The translations under genes and the position numbers were made by a program. The notes below the pieces were generated by a model. The model searched no databases, was not told where the DNA came from, and was given only the letters and a program-made list of their open reading frames with translations. A stretch of DNA of 64,000 nucleotides from Bradyrhizobium quebecense (lineage in GTDB: Bacteria; Pseudomonadota; Alphaproteobacteria; Rhizobiales; Xanthobacteraceae). Positions within the stretch are counted from its first letter, which is position 1; the number at the start of each line of letters is the position of its first letter. Shown piece by piece: positions 9,762 to 21,700 of this stretch. The stretch covers positions 1,550,001 through 1,614,000 of the forward strand of contig NZ_CP088022.1 in NCBI RefSeq assembly GCF_013373795.3. The letters are read 5' to 3'.

Positions 9762-12700
9762 ATGGTTCCCCGCCTCTCCAGGTCTCTCACCCGCGCGACC
9801 GTTCGCACTGCATTGTTTGGCAGCGTCAGCGTCGTGGCACTTCTCACCAATACGCCGGTGGTCGCGCGCCCGTTTGGATCGAGCTGGACGGTGTCGCCGT
9901 CAGCCGCGGCGATGGCGGCTTCGCAGTCGGCAGCGCAGGACGCGGCGGCAGCCGCCAAGCAAGGCCAGGATGCGATGGCGCGGGCCACGCGCGCCATCCA
10001 GGCGATCCAGGGCCTGCAGAACGCGGCACGCGCCGCGGCGCAGACCTCGCAGCGTTCGGTGACGTTGCCGCAGGTCGCAGTGCCCAACGGCCTTGCGACC
10101 GGCGGCCTGCAGGTGGCGCCGGGATGGCAGGGCGCGAATGCGCCGACGCAGGCGATCGACGCCGCCGGGCAGACCCAGGTCGGCATCGCGCAGACCAGGG
10201 CGCAGGCGATCCTCAACTGGAATTCATTCAACGTCGGCGCGCGCACCACGCTGACCTTCGACCAGCAAGGTAATGCGAACTGGGTGGCGCTCAACCGCGT
10301 GGTCGGCAGCGCGGCGCCGAGCCAGATTCTCGGCAACATCAAGGCCGACGGCTCGGTCTATGTGATCAACCAGAACGGCATCATCTTCGGCGGCGCGAGC
10401 CAGGTGAATGTCGGCTCGCTGATCGCCTCGACCGCCAACATCACCGACACCCAGTTCCTGCGCAATGGCATCTACGCGCAGCAGGCGGGTGGCCAATACG
10501 TGCCGAGCTTCACCGATGCCCGCGGCGCGGTGAGGGTCGAGGCCGGCGCGCTGATCTCGACCAACGCACCGTCCTCGGTGACGCAGGGGGGCGGCTTCGT
10601 CCTGCTGATGGGAGCCGAGGTCAGCAATGCCGGCTCGATCAGCGCGCCGCGAGGCCAGGTGCAGCTCGCTGCCGGCAACGACTTTCTGCTGCGGCCGGGT
10701 TACAGCACGGATGCCAACCAGGCCTCGACCACACGCGGCAACGAAATCTCGCCGATCGTGCGCGACGCGATCGCGGCTGTCGGCAATTCCGGCCTGATCT
10801 TCGCCCAGCAAGGCGACATCACGCTTGCAGGCCGCAGCATCACCCAGGACGGGGTGCTTGTCGCCACGACCTCGGTCAACACCCGCGGCACGATCCACCT
10901 CCTGAACGCAGCGTCCGATGCCGCGGGCAGCATCTCGCTCGCCGGTGGCAGCCTGACCGCGATCCTGCCCGAGCTCGACAGCAGCGACACCGCGCTCGAC
11001 AGCCAACGCAGTCAGTTGGTCACCGATTCCAAGGCCGTCACCCACGCCCCGGTCGCCAACGCCCAGTTCGATAATCTTTCCCAGCTCGCCGACCGGCTCG
11101 ACCAGGGACGTATCGAGATCGTCAGCGGCGGCAGCGTCAACTTCAAGGACGGCTCGACCACGCAGGCGCAGGGCGGCCAGGTGGCGGTTAGCGCCGGCCG
11201 CCGCGTCTTCGCCGAGAGCGGATCGATCATCGACGTCTCGGGCGTGCGCGGCGTGCTGCTGCCGATGTCGACCAATAACCTCCTGATCAACGTGCAAGGC
11301 AACGAGCTGCGCGACTCGCCGGCCAATCGTGATCGGGACAATCTGAAGAACGCGGACGTCTGGATCGACGCGCGCGACCTGGTGCTGGTGCCGGCGGGCA
11401 CCGGCGGCTATGCGACCGACCGCTACTATACGCCGGGTGGCCTGCTCGAGGTCTCGGGATATCTCGCCAATACCGCCCACCGGATCGGCGAATGGGCCGC
11501 GGTCGGCGGCACCGTCACGCTGTCGGCGCAGGAAGTCGTCGCGCAGAAGGGGGCGGTGTTCGACGTCTCCGGCGGCTCGATCAGCTATCAGGGCGGCTAC
11601 ATCCGCACCACCAATTTCCTGGGCGCGGACGGCCGTCTCTACAGCGTCAACCAGGCACGCGCCGATATGCAGTTCTACGGCTTTGGCGCGGGCTTCATTC
11701 GCGAGCACAAGCTCGGCGGCAAGGTTGCGCCGAATCTGACCGAGGTCTGGACCAGCCCGTTCGGCAAGGGCCGCGTGACCACCCGCTGGGAAGACGGCTA
11801 CACCATCGGCCGTGACGCCGGGTCTCTCGTCCTGTCCACGCCGACGGCAGTCTTCGAAGCTGATATCGTCGCTGATGTCGTCACCGGCTCACGCCAGACG
11901 ACGGCGCGGCCCGACGGCACCACCGACGGCTACAAGCTGTCGCAGAATGTCGCGCCGCTGCAGGGCAAGCTCGCGCTCGGTGGCTATTCGGGGCTCGGCC
12001 TCACCAGTGCATCCGCCGCGCAGGTCATCTTCGGCCGCACGCCTGAGATCACCGATGCGCTGAACGCCACGTCGGTCTTGCCCGACGATCGGATCGGGAC
12101 TGCGTTGTTCAATTCGGACGCGCTCAATGCCGCCAGGCTGGGTGGTCTCAGTGTTGCGAGCAGCAAGGAAATCCTCGTCGAGGCGCCGCTCGAGCTTGCT
12201 CCTGGCGCGCAGGTGACCTTCATGGCGCCGCATGTCGAACTCGGCGCCAATGTCACGGCGCATGGTGGCAGCGTGACGCTGACCAATCTCATGCATGCCG
12301 TGCTCGGCCAGGGGCAGAACGAACAATGGTGGGCGCTGAACGATGCGAACGGCAAGTCGCAGGTCACGATCGGCCAGAACGTCGCCGTCGATCTCAGCGG
12401 GTTGTGGAGCAACGCGCTGAGTGGAGCCGATGGATCCGGTCAGGCGCATGTCGATGGCGGCAATTTCACCGTTTCGACGACCGGCGGCGTCACGCTCGCG
12501 AGCGGGTCGCTGATCGATGTGTCCTCGGGCGGTGCCATCCTGGTGACTGGCAAGACGAAAGGCGGCAAGGGCGGCAATGTCAGCCTCGTGGCCAATGACT
12601 ATTCGCATCTGGCCTGGACGCAGTTCTTCACCAACCCGCTCATCCTCGATGGCACAATCCGCGCCTATGGCTTCGCCGGCGGCGGAACGCTGACGCTCAA

Positions 12701-15700
12701 CGCGGGCCAGCAGATATCGATCGGCCAAGCCGTGGCCGATGCGCTGGTGCTTGATCCGGCGATCTTCCAGTCCGGCTTCACGGCCTACAACATCAGCAGC
12801 AACACGGGCATCCAGATCGGCGAAGGTGCTCGTGTGGACGCCGAGGTGCCGGTCTATCGCTTCACCGCGCGCAGCTACACCACGTCCAGCGGGAGCGTCG
12901 TCACCGAGGCCGCGGACCTCTGGACGCCTGCCAAATTCACGATCAATTCCTTCACGCGCAGCGCCGCGCAGCGCGTCGGCGCCGATCTGACCTTCTGGAG
13001 CCTGCATGATTTCACGCTGGCGAAGGGCGCGTCGATCAACGTCGATCCGGGGCGTTCGGTCTCGATCTTCGCCAATCGCCAGACTGTCATCGACGGTGCG
13101 ATCAAGGCGCCCGCCGGCAATATCCTGATCACGAGCCTGCAGGATGCGCCCGGCGACGTCAGGTACAACATGGGTTACGGCGAGTTCGGCCTGGCCCGAT
13201 CGTTCTGGATCGGCGACGACGCGGTGCTGGACGTCTCTGCGCGCGACGCGGTCGGGCGCGACGAGAAGGGGATTTCCTATGCCGCGGTGCCGGACGGCGG
13301 CACGATCCGCATCGGCGGCACCGGAGCGCTGGATCCAAAATATCCCGTCGTCAGCGATGCCTTCGTGATCGTTCGCCCGGGCGCGCTGATCGACGCGTCG
13401 GGCACCGCTGCGGTGGTCAATGTCCAAAGTGGCAACAGCTACGTCCCGACGCCTGCCGCGAGCGATGGCGGAACGATCTCGCTCTATTCCAGCTTCGGCA
13501 TGGCGCTCGACGGCACCTTGCGCGCGGCATCAGGCGGCAGCGGCGCGTCCGGCGGCACGCTGGACCTGACCATGTCGTGGCGCGGCTACATCGTGGGCCA
13601 GCCGAACGCCAATTCGCCCTATGCCAGCAGCGAACTGCCTCCGGAGTTCCAGAGGTCACGCGATATCACGCTCGTGCAGAACGCTACGGGCAGCGGGCTG
13701 AGCGCCAGCCTGTCGCCCGGCCAGGCCGATCCGGCGCTGCAATTCGGGCGGACGGTGATTGGCGTCAACCAGGTCGAGAAGGGGGGCTTCGCCTCGCTGG
13801 CGCTCTATACCCGCGACCTTCTCATCTTTGACGGCAATGCGGATCTCAGCCTCTCGCGCAGCCTTCGGCTTTCGAGCGGCGTCATCGCCGCGGCGCCTGA
13901 CACCCCGAACAGCACAGTTCGCTTGTCCGCGCCCTATGTCCGTCTTGATGGCGTCTACAACGCCGCGGATGCGCAGGCGGCGGTGGGCTATTCTCCCGGG
14001 ATCAACGACCTTCACGTCCGCAACCCGGCGGTCGGCGGAAGTTTCACGGTCTCAGGCGATCTCGTCGATGTCTATGGCAACGTCCAGTTCGGAGCCACCG
14101 GCAAGCAGGGCAGTGGAGACGTGGACCTTGGGCGTCCCATCAGCGTTTCGTTCGACGCCCGCGGCTTTCATCAGGTCGCGTTGCAGAGCAGTGGCGATAT
14201 CCGGTTCGGCAACGGCGGTCTCGACGTTGAGAACCTCGCACTGACCGCAGACCAGATCTATCCTTTGAGCGGCGCGGTTGCCGCGATCGTGGTTGGGCTC
14301 CGTCCAAATGGAATCAGTGCCGGCTATGACCCCGACGCCCATCTCGTTATCCGCCGCAACGACGACCAGACACCGGCGGTACCGGCTTCGGTCTTTGGCG
14401 ATCTGACCCTTGTTGCCGCCAATATCGATCAGGGCGGCGTTCTTCGCGCGCCACTGGGGCGCATCTGGCTCAACAACGATGTCGGGCCATCCGACGCGCA
14501 CATCGTCTTGCGAAGCGGCAGCATCACCTCCGCAAGCGCAGCCGGCTTGATCATGCCGTTTGGCGGCACCTCGGATGGCATCACCTATCAGGGCGCGGAC
14601 GGTACACTGCGCAATCTGGCGAGCGCCGCTTACGACGATCATTTAGGTAACATCAAGATCGCCAGCGGCGTTTCGATCAACGCCGCGTCGGTGGTCGGTG
14701 AGGCCGGTGCCGTGCTCGACCTGACTGGCGGCGGCACACTCACCGGCGCGGGCTTCATCTCCGGTCGTGGCGGCTCCGTCGACGTGCTGAGGACGGCGCT
14801 CGTCAACGCCAATCCGGTCAACAGCTACAGCTCTGCGGGCGACAAGGTCTACGCGATCGTGCCCGGGTACGCCGCTGACTACGCGCCGGTGATCGCAACC
14901 AATGGCGCCGGCGATCCGGCGGTCGGGCAGCAGATCACGCTGCCCTCCGGTGTGCCGGGAGTTCCGGCGGGCACCTACACGCTGCTGCCGTCGAGCTACG
15001 CGCTGGTGCCTGGCGGTTATCGCGTCGAGCTTGGCGCAACCGGAACAACCATCACGGCTTCCGTCGCTGCGGGCAATGGCTCCGTCGTCACATCGGGGTT
15101 TCTCGGTGTTGCCAATACCGGTATCAGGGACGCGTTGCCGACGCGGGTGATCCTCACGTCGGGCCAGACCACGCGGCTCTATTCGCAATACAACGAGACC
15201 GGCTATGCCGATTTCGAGCGTGCGCAGGCGGCCGCATTCGGCGGCTTCCGGCCGCGTCTGCCGGAAGATGGCAAGATCCTCGAGATCGGACTTGCCCAGC
15301 AGTCGGACAACACCAAATCACTGTCCTTCGCGGGCACCGCATTGTTCGATGGCGCCAAGGGCGGCATTGACGGCACGCTGATCGTCAGGCCGTCGATTGT
15401 CTCGTCCGGTCCTGCCGTTCTGGACATCACCGCACCAGGGGTCTCGCCGATTATCGGGCATACGTCGGTCTCGAGCGACGACGTCAATGCCTTCAGGGCG
15501 CCGACGCTCATGCTGGGCGGCACCAGCACGTACTTTTCGGAGGACAATCCCGGGGCCGGCGCCAAGATTTATTTCGACGGACGGACGGCTGCGGCCGTCA
15601 ACCTACTCGACGGCACGCTGATCCGCGCCGGCCAGGTGTTCCTGGTCGGCAAGACGATCAGCATGTCGGGCGGTGCGACGATCGATACGCGCGGACTGAG

Positions 15701-18700
15701 CAGCGCCGCTGTCGATTCCACGCTCGGCTATGTCTACGGCAACATCGCGCCTTATTCGTCGGCAGATCCCGCAGGCAGCCCGGCCGTGCTCGCGGTCGCC
15801 AACGGCCGGTTCCAGTTCCTGGATGCGGTTGGACCCGGAAAGATCAGCATCGCGAGCGGTGCGTCGCTGCTGACCGACGGCAGCGTGGTGCTCGCCGCGC
15901 CGGGCGGGCTCACGATGGGCGACGTCAATTTCGGTGCGCGTTACCTCAACGTCACGCAGGAGCAGGTCAATGTCGGCAACGCGGCCGCGCTCGCCGCGGC
16001 GCAGGCCGCGGGGCAACTGCCGGCGGGCTGGAATCTCACCCAGGATGTGCTCGACAAGCTGCTGCGGCCGTCGACGACCGCCGGCAGCCCTGCGCTCGAG
16101 CAGCTCATCATCACGGCAAGCGGCGCCTTCAATTTGATCGGCAGTGTCGACCTCGACACTACGCGCCAGGGCGGCGGTGCCGCAGGCTCTCTCAAATTCG
16201 TCCTCAATACACCGGCGATCTACGGCCTGGGCACCGCGAGCGACACCGCCAGCATCACCGCCGACATGCTGGTCTGGAACGGCATTCGCACCGGCAGCGG
16301 CAGCACTGCGAGCCCTTACGGCAGCCAGACGCCTGCCGCGGTTCTGCCCGGTGGGCCCGGCACGGGATCGGGGCATCTCGCCATCACCGCCAACGAGATA
16401 CTGTTCGGCTATGACGCCTCGCTGAGCAGGCCGACCGATGGCGCAACGCTGAGTCGCCTTGCGCTCGGCTTCTCCGATGTCACGCTGAGCGCGGCGAACC
16501 GGATCACCTCGAACAGCAATGGCACGCTGAAGGTGGGACTCAGCCAGGACAGCGGCGGCGCGTTGCAAGGCGGCGCGCTCACCATCGCTACTCCGCTGAT
16601 CACGGCGAGCAGCGGTGCCAAGTTCGATGTCAGCGCGGGCGCAGCCCTGCGTCTGGTCACGCCGGCGGGAGCAGCTCCCACCGACACGCGTGGCGCGACG
16701 GATCTCGGCGGCACGCTCTCTTTCACCGGCGACAGCGTCCTCGTGGATACCGCATTCGCCTTGCCCTCCGGCAAGCTGACGCTGAATGCGACGCACGACG
16801 TCGTGCTCGGCGGAAGCGCGGTACTTGATCTGTCAGGCCGCGGCCTCGCCTTCTTCGACGTTACCAAGTTCAGCTGGGGCGGCGACCTCGTCCTGAGTTC
16901 CACCAACGGCAATATCATCCAGACTGCGGGGTCGGTGATCGATGTCTCGGCCGTGAACAATGCGGCCGGCTCGATCGCGGCCAAGGCGATCGACGCCGCG
17001 CATGGGCAGGTATCGTTCGCCGGCACGCTCAAGGGATCGTCGACGGGGGATTACGACAGTGGCCAGTTCACGGTCGCGGCGCAGAATTTCGGCGATTTCG
17101 CCGCGTTGAATGCCAAGCTCAACGATGCCGGTTTCTTCAGCGCCCGCAGCTTTGATCTCCGCCAGGGCAGCCTTGTCATCGGCGACGGCGTCAAGGCACG
17201 CTACGTCACGGTCTCGGTCGATCAAGGCAGCCTCACGGTTGACGGCAGGATCGACGCGAGTGGGGCGAAGCCCGGTACCGTCCGCCTGTCCGCGCGCGAC
17301 GATCTCAGGCTCACCTCAAATGCCGTGCTCAATGTTCATGGCAATGTGCTTTGGATCGACAGCTACGGCGCGCCGATCGAAGCCAACAACACCGCGCATG
17401 TCGAACTCACCACCACGCACGGCACCATGACGCTGGCTGCGGGCGCCACCATCGACATGACCTCACCGGATGGCGTGACGCGCGGCAGGCTCGAGCTCAA
17501 CGCGCCGCGCCGCGGCGGCGCCGGCGGAGATGGCGCCGGAGCCAACGATATCGCAATCGACGCGCGTGGCCCGTTCAATATTCGCGGCGCCAGCAGCATT
17601 GCGATGAACGGCTTCCGCACCTACGACCTTCCGGGCGGCAGCGTCATCGACCAAGCCTATCTCGATGGTCTGCATGACGACAGTATGGCATTCATCAATG
17701 CGGCGCTGCAGAATGGCGACCTGCAGAACCGCCTGGCCGGGCTTGCGGCCCACGGCTCCGCCTTCCATCTACGGCCCGGTGTTGCCATCACCTCAAGCGG
17801 CGATCTGTCGACCAAGGGCGATCTGGATTTCTCCGGCTACCGCTATGGGCCGAACGCCGATCCGGCCGTGCGTGGCTCCGGCGAACCGGGTGTGCTGGTG
17901 GTGCGTGCCGCCAGCGATCTCAAGATCAACGGCAGCATCACCGACGGCTTCGCGCCGCCGCCGGCGTCGCCTGACGCGGTGACCGTGATTGCCACCGGCA
18001 CGTTGCCTGCCGCCTACACCGTCACGACGAATGGCGTGATCCTCGGCAATGGCTCGACCATTCCGCGCGACGGCACAATCAACATGGAGTTGAAGCTCGA
18101 CGACGGAAGCATCACGACAAGCCCGAACGCCGCAAATTCGCTCCCTATCACGATCACCCTGGCGGAGGACTTCACCGTGAGGGGACCCGCCAATCGGGTC
18201 AGGACGCTGAATGGTGGACGAATCATCGCTCCGGACAAGACCTACAATCCGGGTGACGTGTTGCCCCTTGGCACAGTATTTCCGGCCGGCACCGTGTTCG
18301 AAAAAGGCGTCTATTTCACCGGGCAGATCTTCATCAACGCAGGCATTAGCCTGACGCTTCAGCCTGTGACGCTGCCCGCAGGGACCAGCCTTGCCCTATT
18401 TGGGGGTTACACGTTCACCGCCGATACGCCGCTTCCCAAGGGCACGGTGCTGCCGGCTGGCATGACGAATATCAATCTGACCGGGCCCGGTGATCGCCAG
18501 ATCTGGGCGATCGCCCCGATGCTCGCGCCGGGCACGCAGTCCTGGTCGATGCGGCTTCTGGGCGGCGCCGATCTTGCCAGCGCCGACAGCCGCACGTTGC
18601 AGTCCGCCAACGCGCTCGCCGGTTCGGGCAATGTGGTGTTGAACGATCCGTTCAACGTCACCATCAACAAGCCGACGACGACGGGCGTCAGCGTCCTGCG

Positions 18701-21700
18701 CACCGGCACGGGGGATCTCGAACTTCTCGCCGGCGGCAACTACGATCAGCAGACGCCGTTTGGCGTCTATACGGCCGGCACGGCGATCAGGGAGACCGGG
18801 ACGGCCGCGAACGATCCCTACAACGTCGGTCGCGGCACATTGGCCGATGGCTCGCTGCTCGGATCGGCAAACGCGAACTATGAACCGACGCTGGGTTCGC
18901 AGCGGATGTATTACCCCGAGCACGGCGGCGACTTCCTGCTGGTCGCGCAGGGCGATGTCAAAGGCACGCTGGCGAAGCCCACGACCGAGATCGGGTCCTG
19001 GCTATGGCGCCAGGGCGGTTCGGAAATCGGCCAGCGGACCGCCTGGGGCATCAATTTCGGCAGCTATACCTACGATCAAATCCGCGACGCGAGCATTTTG
19101 AGCCTGGGACTGTCCGCGTTCTCCGGTCTTGGCACGCTCGGCGGCGGCAACGTCACGCTGCAAGCGGGTGGCACGCTCGGCGGCGACACGGGCCGCGGCG
19201 TCGTCGTCGCCGTCGGCGGCAGCGGCCGGGTGATGGCCGATGGCAGCCTTGTGCAGACCGGTGGCGGCACGCTGTCGGTGAAGGCCGGCGAGATCGGCAC
19301 CGGCGGCAATCAGTTCGTCAATCTGCGTGGACGGATCGATATCGCCACGGGAGACTTCGGCAGCCTCACCGCGTCAAACTTTCGGGTCGATGGCGGGTCG
19401 GATCCGCGGCCGATCAACCCGCTGACACCTTATTCCATGACCACGCTGAGTGGTGGCGATTTCGCACCGGGCGACAGCGCGATCGACATCCGCGCGCGTG
19501 GCGATCTGGCGGTCGGAACCATTCTCGACCCGGGTCGTGTCGGCACCACCGGTCTCACCGCCGCCGGCAATGGCGACGAGGCAGCGAGCTGGTTCACGCT
19601 GTGGACCGGGACCACCGCACTCGACATGATGGCCGCCGGTGGTTCGCTCTCGCCGGGTGGTGGCCCGGCCATCTCCCGCTTTCTGCCCTCGATCATGCGG
19701 GCGGTCGCCGCGAACGGAAACATCTACGGACTTGGCGGGGGAATGCTGCTGCCGTCACCGAACGGTGCGTTCGAGGTTCTCGCGCGAGGATCGATCTTCG
19801 GCAACACACTCGAGACCGGTCTCCTGACGACGCCGGCGTCGGCTCTGGCAACGCCGTTCAGGCCCGGCTGGGCGAGCTTGACCAATGGACTGAATATCAC
19901 TGCGTCCAATTACTGGGGCGACTACAATGCGCTAAGCGATCAAATCAACGGCGCGCAAGCCGTTTATTCTTACGGTACCGGCGCACAGCCCTTCGTCTTC
20001 GATGCGAACACGGTGAAGGACAGGGTCGTGCCGGCCCAAAGCGATCTGTCGCGCATCTATGCTGTGAACGGCGACATCACGAGCATTACCTATGGCCGGA
20101 TTCTGACAACAAGCCAGTTCGTCGCTGGCGCGAACGTCTATAGCGTGACTTATCAGGCAGCAAGGCCGCTGCAGATGCTGGCGGGCGGTGACATCGTCGA
20201 TACGATGGGCCTGATCCTGCATAGCGATCAGAACGACGTCTCGACCATCGCGGCCGGCGGCAGCATCATCTATGCTGGCTGGCCAGGGCTCCAAATCGCG
20301 GCGAAGCAAGGATGGGCGATCGCCGGGCCGGGCACGCTCGAAATCACGGCGGGCAGGAGCATCTATCAGGGATCCACGGCCACGGTCGAAAGCATCGGAG
20401 CTCTCGCTGCGGGCGACAAACGGCCCGGTGCCGGCGTGGTCATGCAGGCTGGAGTGGGCGTCGGCGAGATCGGCATCGGACAAGTGGACTGGGCCGGGTT
20501 TGCCAGGCTCTATCTCGATCCGAACAATCTCGCAGGCGCGGGACCGCTCGCCGACCAGCACGGCAAGGTTGCCAAGACCTACGGGGATGAGCTTTATGAC
20601 TGGCTGACGGAACGCTTCGGCTATAGCGGGACAAAGGCCGATGCCCTCGGTTACTTCGTCACGCTGCCGGATGCGCAGCGGCGCATCTTCCTGCGGCAGG
20701 TCTACTATGCCGAGCTGACCGCGGGTGGGCGCGAATACAATGACGCGGGTGGGCCACGCGCGGGCTCTTATCTGCGCGGGCGCGAGGCGATCGCGACGCT
20801 ATTCCCGAATCCGTCCGCCTACCGTGGGGACATCACGATGTTCACGGCGGCCTCCGGTACGCTGGGCAAGCCGAACTACAAGATTCAAAGCGGCTTCGTT
20901 CACACCGATTTCGGCGGCGACATCCAGTTCCTCACACCGGGCGGCGGCGTCACGATCGGCACTGAAGGGCTGCTGCCGGATGCCGGCGCCGGCCTCATCA
21001 CGCAAGGCGCGGGCAACATCCAGATCTGTTCGCAGAACAGCGTGCTGATGGGCCTGTCGCGCATCATGACCACGTTCGGCGGCAATATCGTCATCTGGTC
21101 GGCGGAGGGCGACATCAATGCCGGCCGCGGCGCCAAGACCACGGTGATCTATACGCCGCCCAAACGCGTCTACGACAACTACGGCAACATCACGATATCG
21201 CCTGTGACGCCGTCCAGCGGCGCCGGCATCGCAACGCTGCAGCCGATCCCGGAGGTGGCACGCGGCACCGTCGATCTGATTGCGCCGCTCGGCACCGTCG
21301 ATGCGGGCGAGGCCGGAATCCGCGCGTCGAGCTTCGTCAACATTGCGGCGCTGCACATCGTCAACGCCGCCAACATCCAGGCGCAGGGCGGCGTCATCGG
21401 CGTGCCGGTGGTCCAGGCGCCCAATATGGGTGCCCTGAGCGAGGCCTCGAACACGGCCGGCGCGGCTGCCCAGCAGGCGGCCGTGCCGCCGCCACGTAAT
21501 AACGAGCAGCCCTCCGTCATCATCGTCGAAGTGCTCGGCTATGGCGGGGGCGACGGAAGCGATGATCAAAAACGGCGCGGCAACGACAGGCAGAGCCAAT
21601 ACGATCCGAATAGCGCCTTCCAGGTGATCGGCGATGGCCAGTTGACCGCGGAGCAGATGAAGAAGCTGACGCCGGATGAGCGCCGTCAGGTGGCGAACTA

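Noticed and set aside
10224..13427. Long minus-strand open frames opposite the exoprotein gene
   Set aside because: They mirror the GC-rich repeats of the exoprotein and give Arg/Asp/Val-rich nonsense without motifs.
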